Below are positions 9,331-17,962 of a DNA stretch of 64,000 nucleotides, piece by piece. The position numbers and the translations under genes were made by a program. The stretch's first letter is position 1; the number at the start of each line of letters is the position of its first letter. Under the pieces are notes generated by a model. It had not been told where the DNA came from. It searched no databases and was given only the letters and a program-made list of their open reading frames with translations. Origin of the DNA: CAIZGX01 sp046048875 (GTDB lineage Bacteria; Bacteroidota; Bacteroidia; Flavobacteriales_D; Sanyastnellaceae); contig JBJOFG010000014.1 of the NCBI GenBank assembly GCA_046048875.1, positions 1 to 64,000 of the forward strand. The letters run 5' to 3'.

Positions 9331-10305
9331 ATGAAAAATTTCTTTCTTTGGCTTGCACTTTCTATCTCTTTCGCTTCCTGCAATTACTATTCAGTGTATG
9401 TGAAAAAGCAAGCCGAGAATTTTGAAGAAGCTCGATTAATGAGGTATGGGTTGACCGAAGAAATTCCTGGTGTTACGTTGGATGACAAGCGTTTTGAATT
9501 CAAAACGGTTTACATGACAAGTCCGGAGTTTGTCGATTCTAAGAAGAAAACGTTGCTTCTCATTCATGGCTATCAGGGCGGAGCTATCGCACAATGGAGC
9601 CCAAACGTGGAAGAGCTTTCAATGTATTTTAACATCGTAGCCCCTGATTTGAATTGTCATGGAAATACTTATTTCAATTCTGACTACAGTATTGAAATGC
9701 AAGTGAATCTTGTAAATGAATTGCTACTCATTAATAAAGACAAATGGGCGAATGAAAATTTAATTGTCATAGGAAGTTCCTATGGAGGACTTGTAGGCGC
9801 GCGCTTCGCAGAAAAGTTTCCTGAAAAAGTAAGTGCTTATGTTTCTTACGATGGTTTATCCGGATGTTTCGATAAATCATTCACAGATAGTATTGCCGTC
9901 TCAGTAGGAGCGAAAGATGCTGTTGCGCTTCTAAATCCCACCACGGGAAAAGAATTGAAGAAATTGGCTTCTTTGGAAAAGCCGATTCATCTGCCAAGTT
10001 TTATTTTAAATCAAGTAGTGGAACAACATTTTAAAGTTCGTCGTCTGAGTAAAATTGCATTATTGGACTATTTGAACAATCATGAAGTAGAATTGAACAA
10101 TCACATCTTTCAATGGAAGTGTCCAGTGTATTTGGTATGGGGTGAAAATGATAAAATTATTCCGCTTACCACCGCCAATTGTCTCAAGCAGAAGTATCAG
10201 ATTCCTGATGATCGAGTGTTTGTCTATCCCAAGACGGGACACATTTTAAATATGCAAAACCCGAAAGCCTTCAACAAATGGGTCATAGAGACCTTTTCAA
10301 ATTAG
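9331..10305 (+). CDS. Alpha/beta-hydrolase lipoprotein
   Basis: This is a 324-residue predicted lipoprotein; the signal sequence ends in the lipobox SFASC. An alpha/beta-hydrolase domain follows, with an oxyanion-hole motif HGYQGG, the nucleophile elbow GSSYGG, an acid in WGENDKI and the catalytic histidine in KTGH close to the C-terminus. All triad residues are present, so it should be an active esterase or lipase-like enzyme in the periplasm or outer membrane. The substrate cannot be told. The start at ATG 9331 is fixed by the lipobox; an upstream TTG (9313) would spoil the signal peptide. Confidence 0.82.
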   Translation: MKNFFLWLALSISFASCNYYSVYVKKQAENFEEARLMRYGLTEEIPGVTLDDKRFEFKTVYMTSPEFVDSKKKTLLLIHGYQGGAIAQWSPNVEELSMYFNIVAPDLNCHGNTYFNSDYSIEMQVNLVNELLLINKDKWANENLIVIGSSYGGLVGARFAEKFPEKVSAYVSYDGLSGCFDKSFTDSIAVSVGAKDAVALLNPTTGKELKKLASLEKPIHLPSFILNQVVEQHFKVRRLSKIALLDYLNNHEVELNNHIFQWKCPVYLVWGENDKIIPLTTANCLKQKYQIPDDRVFVYPKTGHILNMQNPKAFNKWVIETFSN

Positions 10306-10313
10306 TATCTTCG
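10306..10313 (+). promoter_or_regulatory. Candidate -7 element for aspS (TATCTTCG)
   Basis: TATCTTCG matches TAnnTTTG with one change, ends 16 bases before the aspS ATG and overlaps the end of the upstream hydrolase gene. No convincing -33 element is seen. Confidence 0.35.
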
Positions 10314-10329
10314 CAAAAAAATATTCAGT

Positions 10330-12084
10330 ATGTATCGTTCAGCAACGTGTGGTGAATTAAGAATTTCAGATGTAGGAAAAGAAGTAATACTCGCAGGTTG
10401 GGTGCAACGCTCACGTGATTTAGGTGGAATGACTTTCGTTGACTTGCGAGATAGATACGGACTTACGCAGTTGGCCTTCAACATGGATACCAATGCTACC
10501 TTGTGCGAAGAAGCGCGCAAGTGGGGAAGAGAATTTGTTGTTCAAGTGGAAGGAAAAGTGGTTGAGCGTTATTCGAAAAACACGAACATGCCTACAGGTG
10601 AAATTGAAATTGAAGCAACAGGTTGCAAAGTGTTGAACGCTTCGTTGACTCCGCCTTTCACCATTGAAGACGATAGCGACGGTGGTGATGATTTGCGAAT
10701 GCAATGGCGCTTCTTAGACTTGAGAAGAAATCCGTTGAAGCAAAATCTAATGCTTCGTCATAAGATTGGAATTGAAACACGCAAGTATTTGGATAGTCTA
10801 GAGTTTTTAGAAATTGAAACGCCATATTTGATTAAGTCTACTCCGGAAGGTGCTCGCGATTTTGTTGTTCCAAGTCGCATGAATCCTGGACAATTTTACG
10901 CATTGCCACAATCACCGCAGACGTTTAAGCAACTCTTGATGGTAAGTGGTTACGATCGTTATTATCAGATTGTGCGTTGTTTCCGCGACGAAGATTTGCG
11001 CGCCGATCGTCAGCCTGAGTTCACGCAGATTGACTGTGAGATGGCTTTTGTTGAGCAAGAAGATATTTTAAACACGTTTGAAGGATTGATTCGTCATTTA
11101 TTCAAATCGGTAAAGAACATTGAAATTCCAGAGGTGCCGCGCATGCTGTATTCAGAGGCTATGCGTCTGTACGGTAGTGATAAGCCAGATATTCGTTTTG
11201 GAATGACATTCAAGGATCTTACAGACCTTGGTCAAGGTAAGGGATTCGGGGTGTTCGATAGCGCTCAAGCAGTGCTTGCGATTAACGTTCCAGGCTGTGC
11301 GAGTTACACACGCGCTCAATTGGACGAGCTAACCGAATGGATGAAGCGTCCGCAAATCGGTGCAAAGGGATTAATCTATGTTCGTTGCAACGAAGATGGA
11401 AGCTTCAAATCTTCCGTAGATAAATTCTTCGACGGAGAAGCGTTAGCCGCATGGGGAAAGCGTTGCGAGACGAAGCCAGGCGACTTGATTTTAGTATTAT
11501 CTGGTGAATTGAATACCACCCGAAAGCAATTGAATGAATTACGATTGTTGATGGGTGGAAGATTGGGATTGCGCAATCCAGAAGTCTTTGCTCCTTTATG
11601 GGTGATGGATTTCCCTTTGTTGGAATTCAATGAAGAAGAGGGAAGATATTTCGCCATGCACCATCCGTTTACTTCACCGAAGCCGGATCAAATTCATTTG
11701 TTAGATACTGACCCAGGAGCTGTGAATGCGAACGCTTATGACTTTGTTTTGAACGGAGTTGAAATTGGCGGAGGATCTATTCGTATTCACGACAGAAATG
11801 TGCAGGCGCGCATGTTCGACTTGTTAGGATTCACGAAAGAGGAGGCACAAGCTCAGTTTGGTTTCTTGTTGAACGCCTTCGAATACGGCGCTCCGCCGCA
11901 CGGTGGATTGGCTTTCGGATTCGATCGTTTGTGTTCGTTGTTTGGTGGAAGTGAGGGAATTAGAGATTTCATTGCCTTCCCGAAAAACAACAGTGGACGC
12001 GATGTCATGATAGATGCACCTTCAACAATTAGTGATGATCAGCTTAATGAACTCTCAATTGTTGTAAAAAAGTTGGAGAACTAA
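10330..12084 (+). CDS. aspS: Aspartyl-tRNA synthetase
   Basis: It charges tRNA-Asp with aspartate. At 584 residues it is of bacterial type. The N-terminal OB-fold anticodon domain is marked by GWVQRSRDLGG and FVDLRDR. Class II motif 2 appears as FRDEDLRADRQPEFTQ. The bacterial GAD insertion occupies roughly residues 290-410. Motif 3 (GFDRLCSLFGG) is near residue 540. It lies between an unrelated lipoprotein gene and rpmH. Confidence 0.96.
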   Translation: MYRSATCGELRISDVGKEVILAGWVQRSRDLGGMTFVDLRDRYGLTQLAFNMDTNATLCEEARKWGREFVVQVEGKVVERYSKNTNMPTGEIEIEATGCKVLNASLTPPFTIEDDSDGGDDLRMQWRFLDLRRNPLKQNLMLRHKIGIETRKYLDSLEFLEIETPYLIKSTPEGARDFVVPSRMNPGQFYALPQSPQTFKQLLMVSGYDRYYQIVRCFRDEDLRADRQPEFTQIDCEMAFVEQEDILNTFEGLIRHLFKSVKNIEIPEVPRMLYSEAMRLYGSDKPDIRFGMTFKDLTDLGQGKGFGVFDSAQAVLAINVPGCASYTRAQLDELTEWMKRPQIGAKGLIYVRCNEDGSFKSSVDKFFDGEALAAWGKRCETKPGDLILVLSGELNTTRKQLNELRLLMGGRLGLRNPEVFAPLWVMDFPLLEFNEEEGRYFAMHHPFTSPKPDQIHLLDTDPGAVNANAYDFVLNGVEIGGGSIRIHDRNVQARMFDLLGFTKEEAQAQFGFLLNAFEYGAPPHGGLAFGFDRLCSLFGGSEGIRDFIAFPKNNSGRDVMIDAPSTISDDQLNELSIVVKKLEN

Positions 12085-12102
12085 AAATTATTTGTATATT
12101 TG
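12073..12102 (+). promoter_or_regulatory. Strong Bacteroidota promoter for rpmH
   Basis: TTG at 12073-12075, a 19-nt spacer and TATATTTG at 12095-12102 fit both consensus elements. The -33 element lies within the last codons of aspS. The predicted transcript has a leader of about 25-28 nt. Confidence 0.7.
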
Positions 12103-12134
12103 CCGTCCCGTTGGAAATTTAACAACACGAAATT

Positions 12135-12305
12135 ATGAAACGTACTTATCAACCATCGAATACAAAGCGCAGAAACAAACACGGTTTCCGCAAACGCATG
12201 TCTACCGCAAAGGGCCGTTTGGTTCTTTCATCACGTAGAAGAAAAGGACGTAAGAAATTGACTGTTTCTGACGAACGTCGTCACAAAGGAATCGTTCGCT
12301 TATAA
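12135..12305 (+). CDS. rpmH: 50S ribosomal protein L34
   Basis: This 56-residue basic protein starts MKRTYQPSNTKRRNKHGF, the unmistakable L34 signature, and continues with FRKRMSTAKGR and SSRRRKGRKKL. The C-terminus is a few residues longer than in E. coli, as is common in Bacteroidota. It has its own promoter (12073-12102) and a strong terminator (12326-12360). It is not next to rnpA or dnaA here. Confidence 0.97.
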   Translation: MKRTYQPSNTKRRNKHGFRKRMSTAKGRLVLSSRRRKGRKKLTVSDERRHKGIVRL

Positions 12306-12325
12306 TAGCGTTCACCATATTGAAC

Positions 12326-12360
12326 AACCGCTCAAATGTATTTTTGAGCGGTTTTTTTTT
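12326..12360 (+). terminator. Intrinsic terminator of rpmH
   Basis: AACCGCTCAAA (12326-12336) pairs perfectly with TTTGAGCGGTT (12343-12353) and is followed by a run of T. Confidence 0.92.
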
Positions 12361-12379
12361 GAATAAATAAAATTGAATC

Positions 12380-13288
12380 ATGAAGTTAATTACTGTTGGA
12401 ACTGTTGCCTTTGATAGCATTGCTACTCCGTTTGAATCTCGCGAAAAGGTTATTGGCGGTGCCGCCACCTACATCTCAATGGCTGCGGCTTATTTGAATG
12501 GCGATTGCGGTGTTGTAAGTGTTGTTGGAGATGATTTCCCAGAGTCTTTCATGAATGAATTGAAGTCAAGAGGAGTTGATTTGGCCGGTCTTCAAATTAA
12601 AGAAGGCGAAAAGTCGTTCCATTGGTCGGGTAAGTATCACATGGACATGAACTCTCGCGATACGTTGGCCACTGACTTAAATGTATTGGCAACGTTTGAA
12701 CCGAACTTGCCAGAGAACTACAGACATGCTGAGTACGTGATGTTAGGAAACTTGGTTCCTGCCGTTCAAATTGCAGTCTTGAACCAAATGAATAAACGTC
12801 CTAAGTTAGTTGTATTGGATACGATGAACTTTTGGATGGACGTTGCTCGTGAAGATTTAGATAAAGTTTTCGGAATGGTAGACGTAGTTACCATTAACGA
12901 TGAAGAAGCTCGTCAATACACAGGAGAGCGTTCGTTGAAGAAAGCGGCTGCAAAGATTTTAACGCTTGGTCCAAAGGCCTTGATCATAAAGAAAGGCGAG
13001 CACGGTGCGTTGTTGTTCAGTCAAGATGAAGTGTTCTTTGCACCGGCAATGTTATTGGATAATGTGGTTGATCCAACAGGAGCGGGCGACTCATTCGCAG
13101 GAGGGTTCATAGGTTATTTGGCCAAGATGAATGACACCAGCTTTTCAGCAATGAAAAAAGCGATTGTGACGGGTTCAGCAATGGCCTCATTTACGTGTGA
13201 AGACTTCGGTCCAGATGCCTTATTGAAAGTTACAGAAGAGCAATTGAATGCGCGCGTGAATGTATTCGGCGATATGGTTCGCGTTTAA
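12380..13288 (+). CDS. PfkB/ribokinase-family sugar kinase
   Basis: The 302-residue protein has the two family signatures: a GGAATYISMAAA segment near residue 28 and DPTGAGDSFAGGF near residues 231-243, where the aspartate of GAGD is the catalytic base. This places it in the PfkB (ribokinase-like) family that phosphorylates sugars or nucleosides. The substrate cannot be read from the sequence. Its stop shares TTAA with the convergent M23 gene. Confidence 0.88.
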   Translation: MKLITVGTVAFDSIATPFESREKVIGGAATYISMAAAYLNGDCGVVSVVGDDFPESFMNELKSRGVDLAGLQIKEGEKSFHWSGKYHMDMNSRDTLATDLNVLATFEPNLPENYRHAEYVMLGNLVPAVQIAVLNQMNKRPKLVVLDTMNFWMDVAREDLDKVFGMVDVVTINDEEARQYTGERSLKKAAAKILTLGPKALIIKKGEHGALLFSQDEVFFAPAMLLDNVVDPTGAGDSFAGGFIGYLAKMNDTSFSAMKKAIVTGSAMASFTCEDFGPDALLKVTEEQLNARVNVFGDMVRV

Positions 13289-14139
13289 TTCGCGTAGTAC
13301 GTTTTTGGATCTACAGGAACACTGTTCTTCCAAATTTCAAAATAGAATTGTCCTTGCCCGTTGGCGTTTTCACCAACCCAGCCAATTCCTTCTCCAGCCT
13401 TTACAGATTCACCGTTTTGCTTCAGCAAAACTGCAAGGTTTTTATATGCTGATACCATGTTGTTCGGATGTTGAATGAGCACGGTGTTTCCATCGCTAAC
13501 GGTATAACTCGATGAAATGATGGTGCCATCAAGCACTGATTTCACTGCTTCATTTTTCACAGAAGTCCAATACACGCCTTTCTTTCCGAACTGCGGTTCG
13601 AAATTCGAACTAATGCTTCCTGCAACTGGAGGGAATAGCAGGTATCCTGCTTCAGGGATTTTACCAAGTTGCGTTACGAACACGGTACTGGCGTGATCGA
13701 GTTCTTCCCGCACGGCTTGATCCACATCGCTAATGACATAGTTCAAGTCAACACTCTGCGAACCTTTTGGGACGCTGTCGGGAACAGAAGAAACTGGTTT
13801 TCCACCCGAAAGAATAATTTTTAAATCGTTGAAGTAATGCTCTTGGCTTTTTAAAACTGTTGTCAACGAATCGGCCATCAGCCTGGCTTTTCGGGCATCT
13901 GCTCTGGATTCATATGAAGAAAAATCAGGTATAAGAACCGTGCGAAGCGGAGTGAAAGCAATCAGTGAGTAAAAGAGAAGTGAAAAGACAACCAAGAATC
14001 CACCCAACATCACGATAACGTTCATGGGTGTTAAGCTGTAGGAAAAACGCTCTTCGAAAGAATTTTCATTCAGAATAATGAGGCGGAAGGGTTTCTTCAG
14101 CTTTTTGAGAATTTTCTTTCTTTTCTTTTTCCTTTCCAT
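13285..14139 (-). CDS. Degenerate M23 (LytM-type) membrane-anchored protein
   Basis: The 284-residue protein has a very basic N-terminus, one membrane segment (about residues 40-62), a coiled-coil-like middle and a C-terminal LytM/M23 domain. The zinc-binding positions appear lost. Where active enzymes have HxGxD this protein has KKGVYW; YAHL is replaced by YKNL; and the final HLHFE is QFYFE. It is therefore probably not a peptidase but an activator or scaffold, as with E. coli EnvC and NlpD. The start is taken as ATG 14139; ATG 14148 or 14187 are possible. It is divergent from the SprE-like gene, with the bactofilin gene nearby. Confidence 0.82.
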   Translation of the reverse strand: MERKKKRKKILKKLKKPFRLIILNENSFEERFSYSLTPMNVIVMLGGFLVVFSLLFYSLIAFTPLRTVLIPDFSSYESRADARKARLMADSLTTVLKSQEHYFNDLKIILSGGKPVSSVPDSVPKGSQSVDLNYVISDVDQAVREELDHASTVFVTQLGKIPEAGYLLFPPVAGSISSNFEPQFGKKGVYWTSVKNEAVKSVLDGTIISSSYTVSDGNTVLIQHPNNMVSAYKNLAVLLKQNGESVKAGEGIGWVGENANGQGQFYFEIWKNSVPVDPKTYYAN

Positions 14140-14218
14140 CGCGGGCATAAAAGTAAGAAGAATGAATGAATGTAAAGGGAAATGCAATAAATTCGCTTTC
14201 TGTCGTTAGAAAATCCGC

Positions 14219-16897
14219 ATGCGCAAAAATTCAAATTTCAACACGAAAGAATTTCAACCTCAAAAGAGAGTTGATTTGCGCGTGATCTATGGTTTCGCAA
14301 TTGTCATCTTCATTAGTTTATTCTTCGCAAGTTGTTCAACCAAGGAAGATGGAGTTGCTTATCGCGCGTATCACAATACGCTTGGGCATTACAATGGTTA
14401 TTTCAATGCGAATGAATTAGTGAAGAAGTCTCAAATGACCTTGGCGAATGGAAGGAAGGACGATTACGATGAAGTAATTCCATTGTACAGTTATGGCAAT
14501 GAATCACAAAAGAAAGAATTGATCCCCGATTTAGACAAAGCCATTAAAAAATGCGGAAAGGTTGTGAAACGTCATACCCTTGTCGCTGAGTCGAAGAAGG
14601 ATATGAAGTGGCCGGAATACAACAAATGGATGGACGACAATTATCATGTCATTGGTCAGTCGAATTTATACAAAGGCGAATATTACAAAGCGCAAGAAAC
14701 GTTTAATTTCATTTCGAATAAATACTCTTCAGAGGCCGTTCAACTGCGCGCATACATTTGGGGAGCGCGCTCCTATTTTCTAGAGGGTGACTTCTCAAAG
14801 GCGAAACAGTTGTTACAAAAGGCAGATGGATACGAAGATTTGCCGAAAGACATTGCGCGTGAATTGTATCTGGTGAAGGCTGAATTCTTTTTGGTGCAAG
14901 GCGCTTACGGTGAGGCAATCGATCCTCTAGAAAAAGGGCTAGCGCTCATCACTAAAAAACCAGATCGCATTATTCCACAGTTCGTATTGGGACAGCTTTA
15001 TGATCGTATGGACCGATCAGGTGACGCTAAAGTTGCGTTTCAAAAAGTAATCAAGTTGAAACCGCCATATGAGTTAGAGTTTCAATCTAAACTTCAAATG
15101 CTTTTAACGGACACCAAGATTTCGCGGAATTATGAAACCGCTCAGAAAGCGCTGCTTGTAATGGTTGAAGATATAAAAAATGAAACTTACAAAGATGTCA
15201 TCTACTACGCGCTTGGTACGGTTACGTTGGAATTAGAGAAACGCAAAGAAGCCGTTGATTACTTCGAAAAGGCGTTGAAATTCAACAAAAACAACAAGAG
15301 CAAACGTTTGAAAATTTTCATCACTTTGGGTGATTTGTATTTTGCGCAAAGGCAATATCCAGAGGCTCAAGTAAATTATGACAGCGCTTATCACAACCTT
15401 GCCACCGATCATATTCGATACAAGGAAATTAAATCGCGAGCACTGAGCTTGAATGAATTGGTTGGGCATTTGAATATTATTACTGAAAACGACAGTTTGT
15501 TAGCTCTTTGCGGCAAGCCCTCTAGCGAAATTGAAAAAACCTTAGAGGCTGTTCATGAGCAACTGCTGGTTGAGATGGCTGAAAAGAAACGCAAAGATGA
15601 AGAGGAGCGTTTGGCGGCTTTGAAGGGACAAGAGATTAACGGGACCTTCTGGATTTACAATCAAGATTTATTGAAGCGTGGAAAGAATATTTTTGATGAC
15701 ACCTGGTCCGGACGTCCGTTGAAAGACAATTGGAGAAATCAAAGTTTGCTAGCCATGATGATTGGTGAAAGGGACGAGAGCATTGTTGAAGTAACCACGA
15801 TTGACAGCGCAGGTAGTGAAGATCCAAAGTATAAAGTTCCTTCAATTGAGGAGCTTCGTTCGAAATTACCATGCGGAAATAACCAGGCCATTACTGAAAT
15901 GAAAAGTGATTTAGCGGAAGCGTATTATTTGGCAGGATTGGTATACAAAGAAAAACTCGAGGACATGGAGAATGCCATGAGTTCTTGGGAGAAGGTGATT
16001 GAAAAGTGTGAAGAAGGCGGGTTTCACCCATTGGCCTACTATCAGTTATTTCGCGGGTGGTTAGCCAAGGAGAAGGAAGAGGGGTACACGCAGAATCCTT
16101 TCTGTTCAACATGCAGTTCCGTTTTCTGGGGAAATCAAATAAAATCTAAATATCCAAATTCGGATTGGGCTTTGTTAGTGGACAATCCGAATTACATGAA
16201 CGCAGAACAAATGCGAAAAGAGGAGGAGGAAAAGAATTATACTAAGGCCTACAATCAATATGTAACGAATCACCCGTACGATGCCGTTACGACTTGTACA
16301 AAAGCCATTGCCGAGCGTCCGACCAATCATTTGATTTGTCAATACCACATGTTGAAGGCCACTTGTCTTGGCAAGACAGAGGTTGCATTTGGAATAAGAG
16401 AAAATTGTGAAGCAGAGTTAAAGGCAGTGATTGAAGGTTGTCCAAACACAGAGATGGCCACCCAGGCTTCAGAAATGATGAAGCTCTTGAAATCAGGTAC
16501 CTCACCGAAACCAGCATCGACCTCATCAACTTCAAATTATATTAAAATAGAGGAAGCAGAGCACTATGTCATATTAGTTAGCAAATCGAGCAAGACCAAC
16601 TTGAATACAGTAAAAGCAAAGGTTTCAGACTTCACGAAAACGTATTTTTCGGGATTCGATTACAAGGTTAGTACCACTATGTTTTCGGAGGAATCCACCT
16701 TTGTTTTGGTGAAGTCCTTTGCAAATTTGAAAGATGCCAAAGATTATTTTACTACTTTTGTTAGTGATAATGATTTGATTAGTGAGTTGGACTTGAACAA
16801 ATCGGACAAGTTCATCATTACAAAACAAAATTATTTAGAGTTATTTCGCTCGAAGGACTATCCAGGTTACTTAGAGTTTTTTACCAAAAATTATTGA
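14219..16897 (+). CDS. sprE: SprE/PorW-like TPR lipoprotein of the type IX secretion system
   Basis: This is an 892-residue predicted lipoprotein (lipobox FFASC, cysteine 39). The N-terminal segment (YHNTLGHYNGYFNANEL), several TPR-type helical repeats between residues about 140 and 420, a charged linker, and a C-terminal domain of about 120 residues resemble the SprE/PorW family. In Flavobacterium johnsoniae and Porphyromonas gingivalis that family is needed for T9SS secretion and gliding. Length is close to the F. johnsoniae protein. The window holds several T9SS cargo genes, which fits. It is followed three bases later by the bactofilin gene. The family call comes from overall pattern recall and not from a single decisive motif. 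Confidence 0.72.
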   Translation: MRKNSNFNTKEFQPQKRVDLRVIYGFAIVIFISLFFASCSTKEDGVAYRAYHNTLGHYNGYFNANELVKKSQMTLANGRKDDYDEVIPLYSYGNESQKKELIPDLDKAIKKCGKVVKRHTLVAESKKDMKWPEYNKWMDDNYHVIGQSNLYKGEYYKAQETFNFISNKYSSEAVQLRAYIWGARSYFLEGDFSKAKQLLQKADGYEDLPKDIARELYLVKAEFFLVQGAYGEAIDPLEKGLALITKKPDRIIPQFVLGQLYDRMDRSGDAKVAFQKVIKLKPPYELEFQSKLQMLLTDTKISRNYETAQKALLVMVEDIKNETYKDVIYYALGTVTLELEKRKEAVDYFEKALKFNKNNKSKRLKIFITLGDLYFAQRQYPEAQVNYDSAYHNLATDHIRYKEIKSRALSLNELVGHLNIITENDSLLALCGKPSSEIEKTLEAVHEQLLVEMAEKKRKDEEERLAALKGQEINGTFWIYNQDLLKRGKNIFDDTWSGRPLKDNWRNQSLLAMMIGERDESIVEVTTIDSAGSEDPKYKVPSIEELRSKLPCGNNQAITEMKSDLAEAYYLAGLVYKEKLEDMENAMSSWEKVIEKCEEGGFHPLAYYQLFRGWLAKEKEEGYTQNPFCSTCSSVFWGNQIKSKYPNSDWALLVDNPNYMNAEQMRKEEEEKNYTKAYNQYVTNHPYDAVTTCTKAIAERPTNHLICQYHMLKATCLGKTEVAFGIRENCEAELKAVIEGCPNTEMATQASEMMKLLKSGTSPKPASTSSTSNYIKIEEAEHYVILVSKSSKTNLNTVKAKVSDFTKTYFSGFDYKVSTTMFSEESTFVLVKSFANLKDAKDYFTTFVSDNDLISELDLNKSDKFIITKQNYLELFRSKDYPGYLEFFTKNY

Positions 16898-16900
16898 ACT

Positions 16901-17335
16901 ATGTTATCAAAAGGAAACACATCTGCTCGACCTTCAGAATCATCTTCTGAAAATGCAATCAACAGAATTGTTGAAGGAACTGTGATCGAAGGGGAAATCC
17001 GCTGCGAAAGTAATATTCGTATCGACGGCATTTTCACCGGGAATATTGGAACAAAAGGAAGATTGGTCATTGGCCCAACGGGTAAAATCGATGGCAATGT
17101 CATTTGTCAAAATGCTGAAATTGAAGGTTTCGTAAAAGGTAAATTGAATGTTCAGCAATTGCTTTCACTCAAGAGCACTGCTCGTGTAGAGGGAGATATT
17201 TTCACCGACAAGTTAGCCATTGAACCAGGCGCTGCTTTCTCGGGTGCATGTTCAATGGGTCAGAAACCAAAGGATGCACCTAAGCCAGCAACTCCGGGAG
17301 CTCCTGGAACCCCATCTACTCCGACTTCAAAATAA
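16901..17335 (+). CDS. Bactofilin (polymer-forming cytoskeletal protein)
   Basis: The 144-residue protein has the bactofilin beta-helix core (about residues 25-115), with repeated glycine- and isoleucine-rich turns such as GTVIEGEI, IDGIFTGNI and IDGNVIC. A flexible proline-rich tail follows. Bactofilins polymerise without nucleotide and often position cell-wall enzymes. It lies three bases after the SprE-like gene and a few bases before the ATP synthase accessory genes, so it is probably cotranscribed with both. Confidence 0.93.
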   Translation: MLSKGNTSARPSESSSENAINRIVEGTVIEGEIRCESNIRIDGIFTGNIGTKGRLVIGPTGKIDGNVICQNAEIEGFVKGKLNVQQLLSLKSTARVEGDIFTDKLAIEPGAAFSGACSMGQKPKDAPKPATPGAPGTPSTPTSK

Positions 17336-17370
17336 ACGGTATTAATCCTTCCATTTTAAAATACTCATCA

Positions 17371-17532
17371 TTGGCCACGCAAATGGCTATTACCATAGGT
17401 TTGGGTGTTTGGGGAGGAAGAAAATTAGACGCATATTTTCAGAATGAAAAACCAATGATGACATTGGTTTTTTCTGTTTTAGGTTTGGCAGTATCGCTCA
17501 TTGTAGTAATCCGAAGTGTATCAAAGAAATGA
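17371..17532 (+). CDS. AtpZ/AtpI-family ATP synthase accessory protein
   Basis: The short two-helix membrane protein contains ATQMAITIGLGVWGGRKLDAYF followed by a second helix ending VIRSVSKK, typical of the AtpZ family next to F0 genes. The start is uncertain. The recognisable homology begins about ten codons before the first usable start codons (TTG 17371, ATG 17383), as NPSILKYSSLATQ. The only upstream candidates are rare ATT or ATA codons (ATT at 17341 would give 63 residues). Its TGA overlaps the ATG of the next gene. Confidence 0.78.
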   Translation: MATQMAITIGLGVWGGRKLDAYFQNEKPMMTLVFSVLGLAVSLIVVIRSVSKK

Positions 17533-17882
17533 ATCGATTTATTTTTCCGAATGTAGTTTTTGCGCTCTTGTGTATGAGTGCTATTTATTTTTCTAGTCTG
17601 AAGTGGGAAATTCCTTTGACTTTTATGATTGTTCCTGTGATTTTTGCAATTCTGAACCTTGTTATGTACAAGTGGGTGAAGGGAGCAGTAGAAAAATCTC
17701 CTATGAGATTTGTCAATGCCTTCATGTCAACGGTTACCATTAAGTTACTTTTCACTGCAGCAGTTGTGGCCATACTCATTGTCGTGTATCCTGCGTCCAA
17801 AGCGCCATTGGCATTAGGCACTTTCTTCATTTATATTGGGGTTACCGTCATCCTTTCTCGTGCCTTATTGAAGATTAAGTAA
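17529..17882 (+). CDS. Four-helix membrane protein in the AtpI position
   Basis: The 117-residue protein has about four hydrophobic helices and little else. It overlaps the preceding AtpZ-like gene by ATGA and precedes atpB, the position of AtpI in other operons. AtpI-like proteins assist assembly of the c-ring or Mg transport. I cannot confirm membership by motif, so the role is inferred from position. Confidence 0.7.
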   Translation: MNRFIFPNVVFALLCMSAIYFSSLKWEIPLTFMIVPVIFAILNLVMYKWVKGAVEKSPMRFVNAFMSTVTIKLLFTAAVVAILIVVYPASKAPLALGTFFIYIGVTVILSRALLKIK

Positions 17883-17932
17883 GTATTCGAAAAGTTTTTG
17901 TAGAAAAAATTTCGTACATGCTTTGTGTTGAT

Positions 17933-17940
17933 TACTTTTG
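17933..17940 (+). promoter_or_regulatory. -7 element of the atpB-G operon (TACTTTTG)
   Basis: TACTTTTG matches TAnnTTTG exactly and lies 22 bases before the chosen atpB start. At the -33 position there is TTC instead of TTG. It suggests the core ATP synthase genes can be transcribed apart from the upstream SprE/bactofilin genes. Confidence 0.5.
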
Positions 17941-17962
17941 CACCGCCAAAAACGGGTATGTG

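Noticed and set aside
13285..14139. Active peptidoglycan endopeptidase
   Set aside because: The zinc ligands of M23 enzymes are replaced, so activity is unlikely.
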